From Carallia brachiata (Eukaryota; Streptophyta; Magnoliopsida; Malpighiales; Rhizophoraceae), in contig JADCRB010000067.1 of NCBI GenBank assembly GCA_021464245.1, positions 3,801,359 to 3,865,358 of the forward strand: a stretch of 64,000 nucleotides of DNA, given 5' to 3'. Below the pieces are notes generated by a model that was given only the letters and a program-made list of their open reading frames with translations, did not search any database and was not told where the DNA came from. The position numbers and the translations under genes are program-made. This document shows positions 12,166-24,947 of this stretch, piece after piece. The stretch's first letter is position 1. Each line of letters starts with the position of its first letter.

Positions 12166-13539
12166 TTTGAGATAGATTATGAAGTGCTACTCACTTTTAT
12201 GGGCCTTACCTCACTTTTTGGCCTTCTAGTCCTTTATGGGGTCGCATTTCTTTCTCTTTTTTTATCCGAAAAGGCACAAGGACCGACCAACCGGCCTTGG
12301 ATGGCTCCGATCAATTTCTCAACTGAATATGCCAGCCGACCGACAAAATTAAGCTGTCCTGGCCATTTGGCTGATAAGGTCAGCATTAAAGTTAACAATA
12401 AGAAGCATCGTGAAATAGTAAACGAATAAAAGATATGCACAATGGATCCACGTTTCCTTTCCAAGGAAGGCTTTGAAAGTCTTAGTGGAAAGTTCCTCTT
12501 GAAGAGGACAAATCCTTTTAAAATGGGTAAGGAATCAAGAGTATTTCTTAATTGGAAACTGAAATACACTTCACCTATTCTTATGTACAAAATTCGTATG
12601 AATTAATGCACCAATTTTCTTGGCTCAAAAGTACCTTTTTTTTTTTTTATGGATGGTTACAGAAAAATCAAAAAAATGTGCAGCACAGAGCCACTACTAC
12701 TTGGCTTTACTCTCATTTATCTTCCTTATTTAAATTCCTATGCTTTTTTGCTTTTTTTGGGGGCCGGGGGGAGGTGGGGGGAGGGGAAACGGGTGGTTGT
12801 ATATGGAGAGATTGATGTTTATTGTCACTCAAGAACATATCAGTAATTATAAACTTAAATTTATATTTTTGAAATTTTAAATTTTAATTATGAAAAATAA
12901 GTGTGAGATTTATAGATAAGAGTATAATATCTTATTATATAGTTAACGACTAATAGGCCTCGTTGTTGACGAGAAAAAGGGAATTACTATAAATTGAAAA
13001 ATAAAGAGACTAGCGCATGAGAATATTGTAAAAGGGATTACTAAAGGTATTTGTATGACATAAATTCAACCCAATTTTATGGCCAAATTGGGCATCCATT
13101 TGCAGGTACATTGTCATCGCCAGTGTACCATGATGCTGGATGTGAAGACTCTGCCTAATACCGTCACTTTGATTTTAGCAACAGCGAATTTAAACAGTTT
13201 GGTTTAAGCAATTTGAGGGATTAATTTGGGCCAACAACTTTATGAAACGACAATTTGTGCCTTGCAAATGTTACAAATTCACTCTAGGTTTTTCCTTTTT
13301 AAGTTAAAGTGAGCAAAGACGCATCAAATTAACTATCTATTTAATTAATATAAAAGAGAAATTTAGAAAAAATTTCTCTTTAATTCATGCTGCTACGTGG
13401 TAAGTAATATGAATTTTCTTTTTAAATTTTTTGTTTTTTTTAAATTTTCTTAATTTTTTACTATTTTCTCAATTCACTCTTTTTAATAATTTCTGTAAAT
13501 TTAAAAATATCCTTTTCTATCCTCAATAATTGCCAATAA

Positions 13540-13581
13540 TTACCTTTTTCCGTTTTTGAATTACCTTTTTCCGTTTTTGAA
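13540..13581. repeat. 21-bp tandem duplication
   Basis: Two adjacent identical copies of ttacctttttccgtttttgaa. Probably replication slippage. Confidence 0.8.
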
Positions 13582-14759
13582 TTTTGTGCACAATCACTCC
13601 CATTATTCTAATTAGTATAAAAGAGAAAAAACTTTTGTTTGATCTATTTGATCTGTCACGTGACTAGTATACATGTAAATATATCGAAATAAAATGAACA
13701 AAAAGTTTTCTCAAACAATTAGCACTTCAAGCGTTAAAAAGTTCCGTAAATTACGATATTTTCTCTGCTCTTGAAAGGAGGCTTTTGGCTTTGAATCGGA
13801 CCATGTTTTTCTTTCTTTCTTTTTTTTTTTGAATATAGAAAATTATTGTATTAATATTAATAAAATTAATATATAGATCTGACACGTAGGCATTGGATAA
13901 ATCTGCATAAAGCAGGATTACAGCACAGTCCAATTGGCCCATCACAACTAAAGTCAAAGCAACTTTTTATTAATTGGGTATAAAGTCTGTTTAAATAAAA
14001 CTTTTTAAAGAAGATAAATACCGAATTGCACCTAAATCTATCTAAAAACAAAATATTAGACAAATTTACGTTAGCCGAACAAAATTATACATAGCAGCAT
14101 ACACTACACTTTAACAGACCTGTGACAAAAATCGACTTAGTACACTCAACAACGACTTTCCAAAAGGTTAACTTACAACGCTTACAAAGATAAAAATACA
14201 ACCAAACACACAGCACCCAACAAAAGTTAGTACAATAACATCCATCCCAGCCTAAGCCAGAGGAGCCAGCGGTGGACGAGGGCTACGTTGGCCTTGTTTC
14301 ACGGAGACTCAGACAAACCACACGCATTCAACGGACAGTTAGTCATACAGCCATTTCATGCGCTTTTGAGGCCAATCACCCTGTTTTTCTTTTTTCTTTT
14401 CTTTTTTTTTTTTTTGATAGATTAAAGGTACTTACTAATTTTTTTAGTAAAATTAATTCATAATCTAATATTATACAAATATTTTTTTTTATTTTTTTAT
14501 TTAAATAAATATCACTTATTGTGTGCTATAAGATCGTGAGTGAGTATACACACTAAAAAAAAAAAGTCAAATTAGAAATCTCTTAGATTTAAAATGAGCA
14601 AACAGGATGATTTCTTACAAACTCACTAGAATGGATTGAAAGGGGTACTTGGCGTCAGGTAGAATAGACTATAAATACTAAATTCTCGATAGAGCAAATC
14701 TTGAAAGTTCAGTAAGCATAACCAGTCGGTTTGAGATTTAAGAAACCCTGAGCACCACT

Positions 14760-14845
14760 ATTTGCCAATGCTAGGATGTGAGCCTGTAACTTTGCACGGA
14801 GTCAAGTCCCTTAGCCACTCAGACCATCTTTGGTGGTTTTTTCTA
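14760..14845 (-). mobile_element. SINE-like tRNA head
   Basis: On the minus strand, GGTCTGAGTGGCTAAGG looks like the A-box region of a Ser/Leu-type tRNA. GGCTCACATCC follows in the B-box position. It does not fold as an intact tRNA and has no clear tail. Confidence 0.35.
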
Positions 14846-16986
14846 ATGTTTATTAGGGCAATTGGATTGGGTAACAATCGCCTAAAATTAGTACCGATGC
14901 CAGAGGAACCATGCAAATTGCTCAAACGAGCTCGTATCATTGATCAATCAATTACATCGTGACTATTTATTTTTCGTTCAGTTGGAGAGAGACATTTAAT
15001 TGCAAATGAAGTTTGAGTTCCAACGTCAAATCTTGTCTGAAATCTTTTATGCTTGAGGATCACTAACTTATACCTAACAGTTAAATGGATCATGGCTTGC
15101 CAACTTATTCGGTTAGAAATGCAATACTGTTTCCGTGGTCAATGACCTGCTTCTCAGTGGTTCTGTTCAATTTTATGTTTTGGCCATACCCATCTAAAAG
15201 CAACTAGATCTAGAATGGCAAAAAGTATTGACGGCAAATAGCACTGCTAACATTCCTTTTTTTTTTTTCTTCGTGGTGTTGCCATATGCAATATCCCAAA
15301 AAATTTTTATGGGCATGTATGAATGAGAATACAGTAGGTAAGTACTAATTTGATTATTAGATCATAAAAATTGTATTGAGATATTATACAGTGCTAATTT
15401 TATATAATTGTGAGAGAAGTTGGACTAAACGTATGTTTTCTTTCGTACAGTTATAAGAAAAGTTGGTAATTCTTATTAGATATCATATAGTTTGCTTCAC
15501 CATAGTTTAATTTATAGATATAGCCTACTATACGGTGCATCTAAGACAATCTTTATTGATAGTTCTGTAGAATGTCACCACTATTTTTTTTCTTTTTTTT
15601 CACACACAATATCAAATATTAATTTTTATCCTTTTTAACATTTTTTTATGCATGTGTCCTTGAGTATGGCTAGTTCTTCTATCCGTTCAAATACGCTTGA
15701 ATTCACAAATTTATGAGAAATTTCTTCTTTGCAGCTTAGCATTAAGAATTGAGACAGAGAGTAGATCAATTTTGTTGGCCATAAAAAGATAAGTCTGAAG
15801 AGTAAAGATACCTCTTATTATCATTTATTGCAAAGTTAAAGAACGTGGCTGAAATTTCATGATATGTCCACTGAGCCTGACTTAGTCCGGAACACTTAGT
15901 CAATACTTTATTTTTGGAAAAGTTCAGAGATTTTGCTTGTCTCTCAAATCAATAATAAAACTGTTATGGATACTGAAAGACGATCGCCGACTGCAACAGA
16001 AACCTCGCGAAGGAAAAAATATAGTGGTTTCGGTTTCATAGTTTAGAATTACATAAATTGTTAGATAATTAAATTAAAAAAAATAAATTATTAGATTTTA
16101 TTAAAAAAATTATGTAATTATTGTGAAATAACTTAAATAAAATTATTTAGTGTTGTCCTTTCTAATATAATTATGATTGAATAAGGTAATCAAATTGCAC
16201 ATTCACTTCAAGGCTATTCAAGTCAATAAATGTTATTTCTTTTTTCTGTCACCAATCTCTGTGGTTTAGCAGAATCTGTTGGTAAAAAGCTTGAACAGTC
16301 TGAGCGTACGAGACATAGACAGGGAGCACCCCAAAAAAAAAGTAGAGATAAGAAATGGAACAGTTGCAAATTGAAGGAATGAATTGGCTTCTCCGTCGTG
16401 AACTACACGATGCCAGGCAGGAGGCGGAAGTTGCCTTTCTATTTAATAAAACAACACGGTTTTGTTGATCAAACATTCAAACCTCTTGAGAATGACTATT
16501 TTTAAATACATAAAAAAAAAGGCCGGTAACAAAAAATAAAAAAAGGAGCATGAAACAACAGCGCGACTGGAACCTTGATTATAGAACCCCATTAACAATT
16601 AGCACTTTAATCTGTGTTAAAAAAATAAAAATCTTTACTTTTGTAATTTTATTAAAAATTAAAAAAGTAAAATTTTATTAGTAATAATATATAATTTGAT
16701 TGGTATTTAAGTTGTTTACAGAGGTGAGTTCAATTAACCAAAAAAAAAAAAAAATGGATCAGTTTCTCCATCCATCCGTGATAGTCCCAACTCAGCTTTT
16801 GTTACAGAAACAGAACAATTGATCAACGCCGAGAAATATGATGGTCAGAATTCAAAAGAAGAAATAGTCTCTCGATGAATAGGAACCGCACAACTTGATC
16901 AAAGATAACAGAATTGCATGCTTGTAGATCGCAAAAAGACTCCAAAGTCAGCCAAAAAGTTTGCCATTTTAGACCATTAGCAGCAC

Positions 16987-18102
16987 TCACCTCCTGATGT
17001 TCGTCACAAATTCTGCATCCGAAACAGCGGAGAGCTCGATTTGGCTAGCATCATCATCCTCAAGTGGAGCAGGAAGATTAAGATCTATCAAATTCAAGTT
17101 ATCCCCGAACTTCCCGGAACTTCCGGCAGCTGACGATGCTGCTAAACCAGTTAAATGAGATCTCTTATGTCCGCCCAGCGCTTGCCCAGATGAAAAGACT
17201 CTAAAACAATACGGGCATTCATGGATTTTCTTTTCTGCCAGGATAGAACTAAATCTGGCTGCATTTTCTGGCTCTAAGCATGGTTTTTTTGGTGGGGTTG
17301 TAAAGACTTTAAGTTTCTTGTGACTTGCTCTGTGCCCACCTAGAGCTTGATAGGATTTAAACACTTTATTGCATGTTTCACATTTATACCTTCTTCGAAT
17401 TCGGGTCTTGCAAGCTCTGAGCTCCTCTGATTCATCCGTTTCCTCCTCGGACTTTTCGGCTTGTGCTTCCTCCTCCTCTTCTTCTTCTTGTTGATTATTA
17501 TGTTGTTCTTTCCTCTTCCACTTGTCCCTTGACAGCAACATGAGACAGAAAGCAACATCTTCCTCAGAAGTTGTGTCGGAAATTGAACTCACCGGTTCAG
17601 GCTCAGCCCATGATGACTCGGTCTTGTTACTGAGTTTGTGACAATTGAGCTTCTTTACATTGTTCTCCAGCTCTTGTATTTGTTTCCGGTGATGTTGTTG
17701 ATTATTCTCTACCAATTTTCGGACCCGTTTAAATGGTATCCGAGTCGGGTTCCTCGGTGACTCGGTCTCGCTTTCCCTGTCTTGTAGAACAACTTCGGAA
17801 GCAGTATCAACAGCAAAAGAAAACTCAGGATCTACCAGACGGATGCTTCTCTTTGGGTTCTCTCTCAACCCATAATAAAGACCACCCTTCTCTTCTTCTT
17901 CTTCTCCTGTTCGTCCTTGTTTTGCTTCAGCTTCTTCATCTGAAGACGAAGCTGATTCTGTTTCTTCGCCGAGTTGAATGGCCAGCTCTTGTTCTTGTTT
18001 TGAAGGAATTGGATGATTCAACAAATGAGACCTCATGTGACCTCCCAAAGCCCTTCCATTAGAGAACTTCTTCCAGCACAGCCTACACTTATGCCTCTCC
18101 AT
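16987..18102 (-). CDS. C2H2 zinc-finger transcriptional repressor, ZAT4/ZAT9 (ZAT1) type
   Basis: Single exon, 371 residues. The start is the Met of MERHKCRLCW at 18102, where the conserved first finger begins; the upstream in-frame codons MFCAL are not conserved. Three C2H2 fingers carry the plant [Q/R]ALGGH signature: Cys6-Cys9-His22-His26, about 241-261 (CETCNKVFKSYQALGGHRASH region) and about 296-316. An L-box-like EEDVAFCLMLL lies at about 180-190 and a DLNLPAP EAR repression motif at 340-346. Acidic Glu-rich stretches lie at about 66-72 and 206-225. Spacing and motifs match ZAT1/ZAT4/ZAT9, nuclear DNA-binding repressors. The gene has no breaks. The nearest genes on the same strand are SPX3 (about 12 kb downstream in transcription direction) and a second C2H2 gene about 5.3 kb upstream. 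Confidence 0.9.
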   Translation of the reverse strand: MERHKCRLCWKKFSNGRALGGHMRSHLLNHPIPSKQEQELAIQLGEETESASSSDEEAEAKQGRTGEEEEEKGGLYYGLRENPKRSIRLVDPEFSFAVDTASEVVLQDRESETESPRNPTRIPFKRVRKLVENNQQHHRKQIQELENNVKKLNCHKLSNKTESSWAEPEPVSSISDTTSEEDVAFCLMLLSRDKWKRKEQHNNQQEEEEEEEAQAEKSEEETDESEELRACKTRIRRRYKCETCNKVFKSYQALGGHRASHKKLKVFTTPPKKPCLEPENAARFSSILAEKKIHECPYCFRVFSSGQALGGHKRSHLTGLAASSAAGSSGKFGDNLNLIDLNLPAPLEDDDASQIELSAVSDAEFVTNIRR

Positions 18103-18199
18103 TAACGCACAGAACAATTAAAAACCACGCAAAAAAAAAGGCTAAAAAGAGCTATAAAAAGGTAAGAAAGCTCTGGGATTTCCCTGTTCTTTGGGAGAA

Positions 18200-21100
18200 A
18201 AAATGAAGAGGAAGAAGAAGAAACGGTTTCAAAGAGGTTGAGTGGAGACTTAAAAAAGGAGTGGGTAACAAACATTCTATACATGAGAGATACCCAAGAA
18301 ATAAAAACAAAAATAAAAATAAAAATCTCAAAAACAAAAAAAAAAATATTTTTTTTATTAATTAGTTCCAACCAAAACTTAAGCTTAATATCTTTAACTC
18401 TACTGACGATTCGGGTAAAAAGGAAAAAAACAATTCTTTGATTTGGGTGTAATTGATTATTTTTAAAACTGCTTGGAAACAAGGAATTAATTAAACTTAA
18501 TTAAAGCGAATGCATGAAGGGAGAAAGAGCGACATGTAACATGCAAGGCTTGCACGTTTCTAAATTTATTCCCAACAATTGTCTTATATATTATTCAACC
18601 ATTCACCAATGCTTTAGATTCCCCATACTACCCTTCTCTGATAAATGGTGCAAAATAAGAAAATTGTTTTGCCAGTCTTTTTTTCTTTAAAAAAAGGATA
18701 AACTTTTTATGGTACTTCCTTTTAAATGTGAATTTTCCATTTTCTGGAAGCGTATGGAAACCGTGGTGGGAGGCATCTTAGGCATGCCGGTGAGGTTGCC
18801 AGAATAGACCGCCGGCGGCTTAGTTCGGTTAGTTTCGCGAGACAAGAAAACTGCTGGGTTTGTTTACTGTAAGTTAACGAGTAACGACTCAGCACAATAC
18901 AATACAAACCCACCAAGGTACAGTTTCTGCATTTAGCAAAGCACCCAACTGATTTAATCCCTCGTGTTGTGACATAAAATACGTGACAGGCATTAGAGTA
19001 ATCCAATCAAATCGCTACACGTCAATATGAGTCTCAGGGATAGAAAAGAACGATGAGTGCATAGACAAGTGGGGTTTCGCGAATTTTTTGTTTTTTTTTA
19101 TTAAAAAGCTTTTGAAATATTTATATTAAGTATAATGTTGAAATAATATTTGTAAAAATTGTATGTATATTATATAGAATTTATCTCTACATTTTTTATG
19201 CCTAAAAGAAAAGGTAAATAAAATAGAAACTGAAAATCACAATAAAGTATTTTCATGTGATCACATCATCTCTTGATAAAGCTACTCTAATCATATTTGC
19301 TTTCAGAAGTGTAATCAGCTCAATCGGAAGCTCATCTCAAACCGTCATAAATTTATTGCTTGTAACACTAATTTTAGTTAGAAGATCTGATACACGTAAC
19401 ATCTTTTTTAAATAAAGAAATAAAAAATATAAATGAGACCCACTCGGACTCCCCACCCGTCTCCTTTTTTTTTTTTTTTTCCAAAATTAAACTATTGCAC
19501 CTGTTTCTCCCGTTTCTAACCTCAACGAAAGCTAACATGGAGATTCTGTTAAAGTTTTTGGCGGTCATATTAAGGGCACCTGGCTGTCAGTGTTGGTAGC
19601 TTTTGCAAGCCGGCTGGACCGGCTACCTTTCCCCTGTTTCCCGTCAATTATTTTTTTTTTCTTCTTTTTGAGTTGATAAATTAATTACTAAAACTCATTA
19701 ATCACATTAGGTTCTAACCCTTTTTTTGGGGGTACCCTTCCTTTAAATTTGGATCTCAAACGAGGGGTGGGAAATTGAGTTAGGAAACTAACCAAACTCG
19801 CCATTGAGAAAGGAGTTTTCTATGGGGAAGTGGTAAAATTCCGTTTAGTTAGGGGTCAGTAGACCCAGTCCTGGTCTTATTGCCACCCATTTAATTCTGA
19901 TTCCAGCAAGCATGGCCCATGTGGATGACACCCATTTACACGTTCTTGCGAGAAATGTTTCAATCTTCAAATTAGTGCTAAGAAAAGCAACACATTTTAA
20001 CTTAACGAGATTATATAATCATCTTTAAAATTGAAAGTTTAAAGTTTGAATTCCAACTAGAACGATTGACTAGAAATATAAAAAAAAAAAAAATTAGTGA
20101 TGGGTCTCAACTCTTAACAATTTATCTGTGCACTAGGTATACTTTCTGTTATGCTCATAAATTAAGAGGGAGGAAGCTAGAGAAATTTCGACAAATTTGA
20201 CAAGTAAAGGCTGTTGATAATGAGAATCTAGGTACTTGTCGTGATAATCTATGCTTTTGAAACTTTCGAAAGACATGGGATCATCATGGTGTGCCCCTTC
20301 AAATGCTCCGATGCCACTTTCCAAAGCTACACTTTTGTCATTTTTAGGGGGGCTTTATATAGTATTAACCGTATGCTAAAACTCAATTTGGTCCTAAAGA
20401 CAATTTATTTTAATGGATTTTATAATTAAATTTTGAATTACTCTCTTGTAAAAGTACAAATTCGGCCCCTAAAAATAATATACTTCCATTTTTAGCTTCT
20501 TTCCTGCTTTCTTTCGGAATGGTATTCTCTGGTTGATTTTAGAACATTGGTCCTTTTTGAGAAAGAATAAATAATGATACCTTTCCTCCAGCGTTTGGCT
20601 ACCTTTTGTCCCACTATTGTAATAACAACAATATTGGTAAAGAATAACAATATTGCTACCACCTTAGAATACCGTTTGTGCCATAGGGTTATTAATTTGA
20701 ATCCTCCTAAGATGTTTGGTAAAATTAAAATTACATTTAGCCCAACTGAGTTAGTGATTGTCAATAACTCTTATTGAGCTCATGAAGTGTGTCCTATTTT
20801 AGATTCACTATAGAGCGCCTTGATCGTTCTTGTATTATATTTCAATGCAATTATTGCTTTTTAATTTTTTAAGGCCCAAAAAAAATATTCGCTAGTTTGC
20901 ATCCGCACTGAGACTGGGCATCGGTAATAAAGACAACCGATTGAAGACAGCACTCTATATTTATCTGTACAAAGAAAGTCACGCAAGTCTTTGTCTGTAT
21001 AATTGAAGTTGAACCGTCAACAATGAGGCAGGTAACTAAGGAGAGGTTGCATAGCGTCCACAGGTAAGTGATTCCTTACCGTAAGTAATTATATAGTATT

Positions 21101-23425
21101 TAGTGTCTTTTAGGAGATACAGACACTTTAATAGTTAAAATTTAAATTTTTATTATAAAATTTTTTGATCTAATTTAAAGAAAGAGAGTGTATGAAATTT
21201 ATTAAAAAAAATTACTCTCATTATATAATTTATAATTTAATAAATTTCTTAATTATTAAAAATTATAATACTTAATTAATAGTTAGCTCCAGCATTTCGA
21301 GGATGCTAAAAGGTAAAAAGTCAAACGTGTCAAAGTCATCATAATATTGACGCGAGTGAATAAATGCAAGGCAGATACATTACATTACACTATTATATTA
21401 ATAATTATGAGTTATGAACATTAGTTGTATCTTTATAATTTCTATTTTTATTTGTAATAATGGATTCGAAAGATTAAAAATTTACATTCAAGGTTCTAAT
21501 AGTAGGCGTTGAGTCCACGTTTGTCCCGTAGCATTAACCTATGTCTGTATGACATTTCAGAAAGTGAAATAAATCAGTGAGAAAACAAATATCTATAACT
21601 CGAAGGATTAGAAATATACATTTTACTCGAACTTTTGTTCTTTTTTTTGGGGTTACAAGGGAAGCCAATAACGTTTCTGCTAATCCGAGAATAAGAGAAC
21701 CCAGTTGAGCCCAATCAAAGAATCAGGCCCAGTATACCCATTAGTGGACCGATGGAAATGGGTTAGGCCCAATGATTTGTTACCAACAATGGTTCGCAAG
21801 TAATATTACGGCCCAATATGTTTTCTGCAGTCTAATAACACCTCGACACGTGGGAAAAGCAGAAGTAGCTTGGAGCTGGTCCATCGTCACTCGTGCGGCC
21901 ATGCGGAGGAATGGCCCCACGCGAGCTTCTGGATTTGAATTGGGTGACCTATTTGACAAGTGTCACACCCAGCAAGGTTTGAGCTTCATGTTCGAACAGC
22001 CTCACCTCAATGCCCCACACTTCTTCCAAGCCCACAAAGTCAATTTTTTTGACTCGGCACTTAACTGGCTGTGTAAAAAAGCCTACGAAGTACTAGCACC
22101 AAACCATAAAAATGACTGTTCTTAAAAATATCAGTATTCTTTGGCAATATAATGTAGAAAACCGACACATCCGATAAGCATACATTCAGTCCTATATAAT
22201 TTTAAAAAAATTGATAATTTTTTAATTAATTACTGCAGAATTTAGTGTAAAAATTCAAAACATCATACAGAACAACTAACACAATTTTTCTTGACAAAAG
22301 TAAAAGATATTTTTTTTATTTTTTTATTTTATTAACCAAAAATAAAAATAATGTTAGAAAGGAATGTAAGCTTAACAAGACTTTTTATTTTTATTTCCGG
22401 AACAACAAATCGCAGCCTTGGTTAAATTTCCGTTGACTATAAACTAGTTTCAAAAAAGTAAGAAATTGCCTTGCTTCTTTCGGGACTTCTTAAGATTTTC
22501 TAGATCTCTTGATTTTTATTTTAATACTGAAATAATTATCAGTAATTAGTTGGTCAACAGTTAGTGAGAAGGGAAATCATAAGTCATAAATATTACAAAT
22601 AGATCCGAAAAATACCTTAGAGAGACAAACTTTATAGAATTCTCATTTGATATGAATATTTTGAAGAAGTTGAGATTTAAACCTCAATATTGCTAAGACC
22701 AGAAAAACCTTATATCAGCCGAATTAGTTTGGCTGGCCAAATCTCCTAAATGTTTATCTCTATGAGAGTCTAAATCAATTGAAACTAAATGTCTCTTTCA
22801 TTAGATTACAGAACTAGTGTTCATGACTTACAAACCTTGACTAGTCAGTTTACTAGGCTTCGAGTAATTAGGTTGGAATCATCAAACAGCCGGTCTTCGA
22901 AAACGAGAAGTTACATTGACGTGATAATTTGGATGCGTTTATTTATTACACGACTATTATGATTATTAATTAAATAATTTTAATGTTTCAATACATAATT
23001 AGTTAACGTATGAGGATTAAATTTATACATTCAGCATCAAATAGTACAAAATATGTCTATGTCTGGAACACATTAATTTAACTGTGTTCATATAACTAAA
23101 ATTATGTGGAAAAATATATTAAGAGATTGAGAATCGATAAATTTTTTTTTTTAAAACAAGAGTACAACAAAGAAAGATTGAAGAGTACTCAGAACCATAC
23201 AATCAAGTATCTGTTAATAAATTATTTCATTTAAAATTGATTGGAGTTTTTATGATCTCCACAACAGATTACAGTAAATGGTGTGAAATCACAACTATAA
23301 ACCAGTGCGTCTATAATTACATTTTTGAAATACACAAATCAGGAGAAATAAAGAAAAACAATCAGGTAAATTAAAAAAAAAAAAATGAGGGGAATCCCGT
23401 ATTTTCTTCCCCAAAATTAATTTAA
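18200..23425. other. Intergenic region between the two C2H2 genes
   Basis: Mostly AT-rich with no supported gene. The part just above 18102 (to about 18240) is CT-rich on the coding strand and is likely leader of the ZAT-type gene. Open frames at 20.1-20.8 kb and 21.8-22.1 kb are not supported by any recognisable domain. Confidence 0.5.
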
Positions 23426-24947
23426 TTAAGGGTCGGCAGCCACACCAGCGGTCGAACCAATCCCAACCTGTAACCATGGCGATGAATTTCCATTCACGTT
23501 CATATCCTTTAGTTCACTAAGCTTTGCTAACTGCACTTTACTGTCTGCTTCATCATCCACATTTTGCACCGAACTAACACAATTGTTATTATTATTGACA
23601 ACATTGTTGTTGTTTTTGTTGTTGTTGTTGTTGTCCTTGTTGTTTTTCTCATTGTCTTCATCGTTTTCGTTGTCTTGATAACGATTGTCATCCTTTTCTT
23701 TTGCATCAACTCCTGCCCAAGATTGTAAATAAATCTCAGTAGAAATGTCCAAGCTTGTTGGGTTTCCGGGGTTGTTATGATCCCGCTTTTCTCCGGCATG
23801 ATCATCTGCAGGAGCAGGAAGGTTGAGGTCTAACGTAAGATCAAATGTTTCATGAGTAATGTTGATAACTTTGGTCTTTGTTGAATTTGCTCCATGTGAT
23901 CCTGAAGCTGATGGAGCTTGTCCAAAGACGAAGCGTCCGGCGGCGAATTCGAAGTGATCCAGTGACATCTCTTGTGGCCACCTAAAGCCTGCCCGAAGAG
24001 AATACGCGGTGGCATATTGAGCATTCATGAACTTTTGATCTCCTTTTTGAAGCCGACCCCAATTGAGCATAATTTGAGACACGGTCGAATTGAATTGTTG
24101 ATTTTGTTGGGAAGAACTCTTCGTTTGTGATAGCATCTTCCTCAGCTACACTATTATCATCTAGGCCTTGATCGAGCCGGGCCGCGAAACACCCTTTAAC
24201 CTTCTTGTGACTAGCTCTATGTCCACCTAATGCTTGATGAGAGTTGAACACTTTCTTGCATGCTTTACACTCGAACAATCCTTTATTTGCAACCCCTTTG
24301 GCTTTGTTTTCCGTTGGTGCAGCCCTACAGGCCATAGTATTAGGAGCAATGAAATTCATTGGATTTCTTCTCTCCTCTTCCTTGCTAGCTGAGGCACACG
24401 ACTCCTCTGGCTCAGCAGCCACCAACGGATCGACGGCTGCGTTGGAAAGCATCATCAGGCAATTTGCGAGATCTTCCTCTTCGCTGGACGGGCAATTGGA
24501 GTTAAAATAACCCACTTTAGCTCTCAGTGATCTCTTTCTCTTAGACCATCCACAGCCTCTCCTCGTTTCCTCGGCATCCTCGGATCCCGGAGAGGAGACA
24601 AGCGACTCGGCGTCCTCGGAGCTGCATTTACCATGTTCAAGAAAGGATTTCCAAGACAAGAATTCTTTCCCACAATTTTCACAAACCCTGCAACTCTTGA
24701 ATCGATTCGGGTTCGTTCTCAATGCGTACATGCGCTTGTTGTTATTAGGTGGCACCACATCGGCTCCTCCTCCTCCTAGTTTATCTTCCCAGTCACTCGC
24801 AGGGTCTTCATCATCCGGGTGACCACTCTCATCGCCTATTCCATGGGCCCTCATGTGCCCTCCCAGCGCTCTCCCACACCCAAATCCTTTCTTACAAATT
24901 TTACAAAAATGCTTGAAATCTGCCTGTTGATCCACAATCAAAGCCAT
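23426..24947 (-). pseudogene. C2H2 zinc-finger gene with the last finger frameshifted (two apparent 1-base deletions)
   Basis: It reads from MALIVDQQADFKHFCKICKK (ATG at 24947) through finger 1 (Cys15-Cys18-His31-His35, GRALGGH), an atypical finger CENCGKEF...EHGKC (89-108, Cys at the last position), an L-box EEEDLANCLMML (157-168) and a QALGGH finger (227-247). Finger 4 begins normally (HECSICHRVFSSG, to residue 319) and then runs into a stop at 23982. The expected QALGGHKRCHWITSNS continues in the next frame from 23991. A second shift at about 23850-23871 leads to the frame with LTLDLNLPAPADD (EAR motif) and an Asn-rich tail ending at 23426. Both shifts fit single-base losses. Either the gene is recently broken or the assembly has errors; each half is otherwise well conserved. 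It resembles the At1g02040-type family. If real, the protein loses half of finger 4 and the EAR motif. Confidence 0.8.
23575..23665. repeat. (GTT)n-rich trinucleotide tract encoding Asn run
   Basis: An impure GTT/ATT repeat, which on the minus strand encodes the Asn-rich stretch in the C-terminal tail of the broken C2H2 gene. It lies downstream of both frame breaks, so it did not cause them. Confidence 0.7.

Larger units (their letters stand above)
12170..16980. other. Intergenic region, AT-rich, with small repeats
   Basis: No supported gene. It contains a perfect tandem duplication of about 21 bases (ttacctttttccgtttttgaa) at 13540-13581 and a SINE-like head at about 14760-14845. Open frames here do not resemble known families. 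Confidence 0.55.

Noticed and set aside
13330..13680. Possible Helitron ends (repeated taattaatataaaagag-type starts and a ctag end)
   Set aside because: The words are short and AT-rich. The hairpin and insertion between A and T were not convincing.
17733..18482. Plus- and minus-strand frames over and above the ZAT-type gene
   Set aside because: Shadows of the real coding frame, or a leader with poly(T)-encoded Phe runs. No conserved motif.
20492..20777. Possible MITE around an inverted GTTTGG/CCAAAC-type motif
   Set aside because: Short inverted words are present, but paired ends and a target-site duplication could not be established.
21772..22125. 117-codon frame on plus
   Set aside because: No domain or repeat pattern and no sign of splice partners. 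Length alone is not convincing in this region.
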